Shown: positions 6,298 to 8,406 of the stretch, in pieces
Layout: every line of letters starts with the position of its first letter
How positions within the stretch are numbered: position 1 is the first letter of the stretch
Source of the DNA: UTPRO1 sp031400185
GTDB lineage: Bacteria > Desulfobacterota > Binatia > UTPRO1
Assembly: GCA_031400185.1 (NCBI GenBank)
Contig: JANNPN010000277.1
Location: 1 to 8,406, forward strand
Direction: 5' to 3'
Length of the DNA stretch: 8,406 bases
Notes under the pieces: model-generated
Database searches by the model: none
What the model was told of the DNA's origin: nothing
The model's input: only the letters and a program-made list of their open reading frames with translations
Position numbers and translations under genes: made by a program

Positions 6298-6340
6298 GCC
6301 GGTTGAAGCCGGCACGGAGACTTGGGCATGATCCGCGCGC
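6298..6340 (+). promoter_or_regulatory. Predicted promoter with palindromic element for the amidase gene
   Basis: GCCGG-TTGAAG-CCGGC (6298-6313) has 5-nt inverted arms around TTGAAG (6303-6308), a -35-like box with 4 of 6 matches. After 18 nt comes CATGAT (6327-6332, 4 of 6 matches to TATAAT), ending 8 nt before the ATG at 6341. This would give a leaderless or nearly leaderless amidase mRNA. The only GGAG (6316-6319) is too far from 6341 to act as its Shine-Dalgarno sequence. The element is almost the same as the one before the dehydrogenase operon. The stem could instead be part of an adk 3' end, but no T-run follows. Confidence 0.4.
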
Positions 6341-7756
6341 ATGCCCGACCCAACCCCGCTCCACGCCCGTAGCGTCAGCGCGCTCGCCGGCGCGATCCGC
6401 CGCGGCGCGCTCCGCGCGCGCACCGTCCTCGACCACCACCTCGACCGCATCGCCCGTCTGAACCCGCCGATCGGCGCGTTCGTGTTCGAGGACGCCGACG
6501 GCGCACGCGCGGCCGCCGACGCGATCGACGCGCGGATCGAACGCGGCGAGGATCCCGGTCCGCTCGCCGGCGTCCCGTTCGGCGTGAAGGAGCTCGAGGA
6601 CGTCGCTGGGTGGCCGCACCCGCGGGGCGCGCGCGTCTTCGCCGACGTGATCGCAAGCACCACGTCGACGCACGTGCGCCGCTTGCGCGGCGCCGGCGCC
6701 GTCCCCGTCGGACTGACGGCGTCGCCGGAGATGGGCGCCGCGTCGTTCACGGCATCGCTGCTGCACGGCGTCTGTCGGAATCCCTGGAACCCGGAACGCA
6801 CACCGGGCGGGTCGAGCGGCGGATCGGCGGCGGCGGTGGCCCTCGGGCTCGTGCCCTTTGCGACCGGCTCCGACTCGGGCGGCTCGCTCCGCATCCCGGC
6901 GTCCTTCACGGGACTCGTCGGCTTCAAAGGGACGTACGGCCGCATTCCGCGCGGGCCGAACTACGTCGGGTTCCCGAACGTGCGGAGCTACGGCGTGCTG
7001 ACGCGCTCCGTCGCCGACACGGCGGAGCTCCTCGATTGTGTCGTCGGCGCCGACGAGCGCGACCCGCTATCGCTCCCGCACCCGGGGTTTGCGTTCGCGG
7101 AGGCGATCGCCACCTTCGACCTCCGCGGCACGCGCACGGCGTGGACGGCGGATCTCGGGTTCGGCGTGTGCGACCCCGAGGTCCGACGCGTGGTGCGCGC
7201 CGCCGCCGATCGTCTCGTCGAGGGTGCGCGGCTCACGGCGACCGACGTGCAGGTCGCGCTCGCCGATCCGGAGGAGGGATGGCGCGTGCTCGTCGCGCCC
7301 GATCTGCTGGCACTCTACGCGCCGTTCTTCCCGTCACGCGCCGACGACATCAATCCGATGCTCAACATGATGTACGAGCTCGCGTCGGGGATGACCGCCG
7401 CCGACCTCGGCCGCGCGGCGCTCGTGCGCGACCAGGTCGTGCAGACGCTCGCGACCGTCTTCGAGCAGGTCGACCTCCTCCTGCTCCCGACGACGCCGAT
7501 CCCGGCGTTCGCCGCCGAAGGCCCGCCGCCCATGACCGTCGACGGCCGCGCGGTCGGGCCAATCACCACCGTCGCGCAAACCTACGTCTTCAACCTGAGC
7601 GGACACCCGGCGATCTCCGTCCCCGCCGGTCTCGTCGACGGTACCCCGACCGGACTCCAGATCGTCGGCAGGCGCCACGACGATCTCCGCGTGCTGGCGG
7701 CGGCGGCGCGGCTCGAAGAGCTCGCGCCGTTTCCGGCGCTGCCCTTCGGGAAATAA
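6341..7756 (+). CDS. Amidase-signature (AS) family hydrolase
   Basis: A 471-residue cytoplasmic Ser-cisSer-Lys amidohydrolase that cleaves a C-N amide bond. Seen: LAGVPFGVKELEDV (75-88) with catalytic Lys83; TPGGSSGGSAAAVALG (154-169) with cis-Ser158; and GSDSGGSLRIPASFTGLVGFK (176-196) with nucleophile Ser182. The spacings Lys83-Ser158 (75) and Ser158-Ser182 (24) equal those in fatty acid amide hydrolase. The C-terminal part has LLLPTTPIPAF (380-390) and the NLSGHPAISVPAG block (418-430), followed by GTPTGLQIVG. Length is normal for a single-domain AS enzyme. There is no signal peptide. It is unlikely to be GatA of the tRNA amidotransferase: no gatB or gatC is adjacent and the central region differs. 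The substrate cannot be read from the sequence. ATG at 6341 is the only sensible start, 60 nt after adk, so it may be read from adk or from its own promoter. Confidence 0.94.
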   Translation: MPDPTPLHARSVSALAGAIRRGALRARTVLDHHLDRIARLNPPIGAFVFEDADGARAAADAIDARIERGEDPGPLAGVPFGVKELEDVAGWPHPRGARVFADVIASTTSTHVRRLRGAGAVPVGLTASPEMGAASFTASLLHGVCRNPWNPERTPGGSSGGSAAAVALGLVPFATGSDSGGSLRIPASFTGLVGFKGTYGRIPRGPNYVGFPNVRSYGVLTRSVADTAELLDCVVGADERDPLSLPHPGFAFAEAIATFDLRGTRTAWTADLGFGVCDPEVRRVVRAAADRLVEGARLTATDVQVALADPEEGWRVLVAPDLLALYAPFFPSRADDINPMLNMMYELASGMTAADLGRAALVRDQVVQTLATVFEQVDLLLLPTTPIPAFAAEGPPPMTVDGRAVGPITTVAQTYVFNLSGHPAISVPAGLVDGTPTGLQIVGRRHDDLRVLAAAARLEELAPFPALPFGK

Positions 7757-7778
7757 CGGCGGGGGCAGCCCCCCGCCG
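7757..7778. terminator. GC-rich hairpin between convergent genes, possible bidirectional terminator
   Basis: CGGCGGGGG (7757-7765) pairs perfectly with CCCCCGCCG (7770-7778), a 9-bp stem with a 4-nt loop that starts one base after the amidase stop codon and lies 29 nt past the stop of the opposing gene. No T-tract flanks it on either strand, so it may act as a pause or Rho-independent-like stop for both convergent transcripts, or simply protect the 3' ends. The stem itself is clear; its function is inferred from position. Confidence 0.55.
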
Positions 7779-7807
7779 CGTGTCCGCGCCCGATGATCAG
7801 TGCAGGG

Positions 7808-8406
7808 TCAGTCCGCCTTGTCCTTCAGCGTGACCCCGTCGTCCTTGGTGAAGGGCGAGCTGAAGGTCGAGCCGAAGCAGATGCCGCCGTCGCGGCGGCG
7901 GAGCTGGACGGAGAGCGGACCGGTCAGCGGGCCGAGCGGTGGGAGGCCGAGATTCGCACCGCGACCCTTCACCTGAATCGACGCCTTCCCGGCGATGCCC
8001 TCTTTCAACGAGAGCTTCTCGATGCCGGCCGGCGTGTACTCCTTGTCCTTGTAGTCGAAGCTCTTCGCCTTGCTCGCCCAGCACGGCCGCAAGCCGCAGA
8101 GCTGGCCCGCGGGCGCGATCTGGCTCGCGACCAGCGACCCGTTGTCGTAGATGCAGAGATCGTAGCCGTCGGTCGTGAGCGGATCGCCGAACTCGGGCTT
8201 CATCGTCGCGGCGCCGGCGCTCCACTTCCAGCTCAGCCGATCCTTGTCGTCGGTCGAACGGTCCTGGAGCTGGAGCTGCGACTTGCCGCTCGCGACCGGC
8301 GTCCGGCACGGCTCGGGCGTCGGCGCGCACGCCGGCGTCGGCTCGGCGAGATTGAACCCGGTGTTCTCCTGGAAGACGATGACGTCCTCGAGCTCGTCGG
8401 TGAGCG
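7808..8406 (-). CDS. Probable secreted protein, C-terminal part (5' end beyond window)
   Basis: I do not recognise a functional family. The frame is open to the window edge, giving 198 residues. The first part reads LTDELEDVIVFQENTG, then a Pro/Cys-rich linker (PTPACAPTPEPCRTP, about 22-36), then a domain beginning SGKSQLQLQDRSTDDKDRLS (39-58) and ending FSSPFTKDDGVTLKDKAD (181-198). Cysteines at 84, 103, 108 and 176 could pair as disulfides; CIYD and QLCGLRPCW are distinctive blocks. The alternating hydrophobic pattern suggests a beta-sandwich. No signal peptide can be seen because the N-terminus is missing; secretion is inferred from the cysteines, the linker and recalled similarity to repeated secreted proteins in Binatota-like genomes. 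The ATG at 8203 is an internal Met, not the start, since the domain clearly begins upstream. Convergent with the amidase. Confidence 0.8.
   Translation of the reverse strand, partial: LTDELEDVIVFQENTGFNLAEPTPACAPTPEPCRTPVASGKSQLQLQDRSTDDKDRLSWKWSAGAATMKPEFGDPLTTDGYDLCIYDNGSLVASQIAPAGQLCGLRPCWASKAKSFDYKDKEYTPAGIEKLSLKEGIAGKASIQVKGRGANLGLPPLGPLTGPLSVQLRRRDGGICFGSTFSSPFTKDDGVTLKDKAD

Noticed and set aside
6328..6372. 14-residue open frame overlapping the amidase start, with GGAG 8 nt upstream
   Set aside because: Could be a coupled leader, but it is short and Arg/Pro-rich with no other support; the ATG overlaps the proposed -10 box.
5555..6766. 403-codon minus-strand open frame opposite adk and the amidase
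   Set aside because: Low-complexity Arg/Ala/Val composition with no motifs; shadow of two well-supported plus-strand genes.
6341..7756. GatA subunit of the glutamyl-tRNA(Gln) amidotransferase
   Set aside because: No gatB or gatC nearby and the sequence between the Ser loop and the C-terminus does not look like GatA.
6610..7833. 407-codon plus-strand frame overlapping the amidase
   Set aside because: Arg-rich out-of-frame reading of the amidase gene, which has an intact catalytic triad.

Overview
This window is dense, high-GC bacterial DNA with eight protein-coding genes, two of them cut by the window edges. I see no RNA genes, mobile elements or CRISPR arrays. The best guess at a source is an uncultivated Deltaproteobacteria-like lineage such as Binatota. 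That guess rests on two secreted-protein types (2238-3143 and 7808-8406) that resemble proteins I remember from such genomes, together with an F420-type luciferase-like oxidoreductase. It is an inference from memory and was not tested here.

Layout. Positions 1-1943 hold a leftward operon: an atypical short-chain dehydrogenase, a DsbA/2-hydroxychromene-2-carboxylate-isomerase-type protein and a luciferase-like (F420 type) oxidoreductase that runs off the left edge. The genes are separated by 5 nt or overlap by 1 nt, which suggests shared expression in oxidation or isomerisation of an organic substrate. A 294-nt divergent spacer follows, then a rightward exported cysteine-rich protein made of two tandem copies of one domain (2238-3143). 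It converges on a leftward MgtE-type Mg2+ transporter (3261-4493). Divergent from mgtE are a PrsW-type intramembrane protease (4632-5513), adenylate kinase (5600-6280) and an amidase-signature hydrolase (6341-7756), all rightward. The amidase converges on a leftward, 5'-truncated, probably secreted protein (7808-8406), with a GC-rich hairpin between their 3' ends.

Regulation. mgtE has a good Shine-Dalgarno sequence and a plausible promoter with a very short leader. The dehydrogenase and amidase genes lack a convincing Shine-Dalgarno sequence. Both have, 26-28 nt before the start codon, nearly the same palindromic element, CCGGTTGA-N2-CCGG, overlapping a predicted -35 box. That shared element, the duplicated cysteine-rich secreted protein and the dehydrogenase with Phe in place of its catalytic Tyr are the points most worth following. 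The window does not clearly contain a new multi-gene system; most of it is ordinary chromosomal content.
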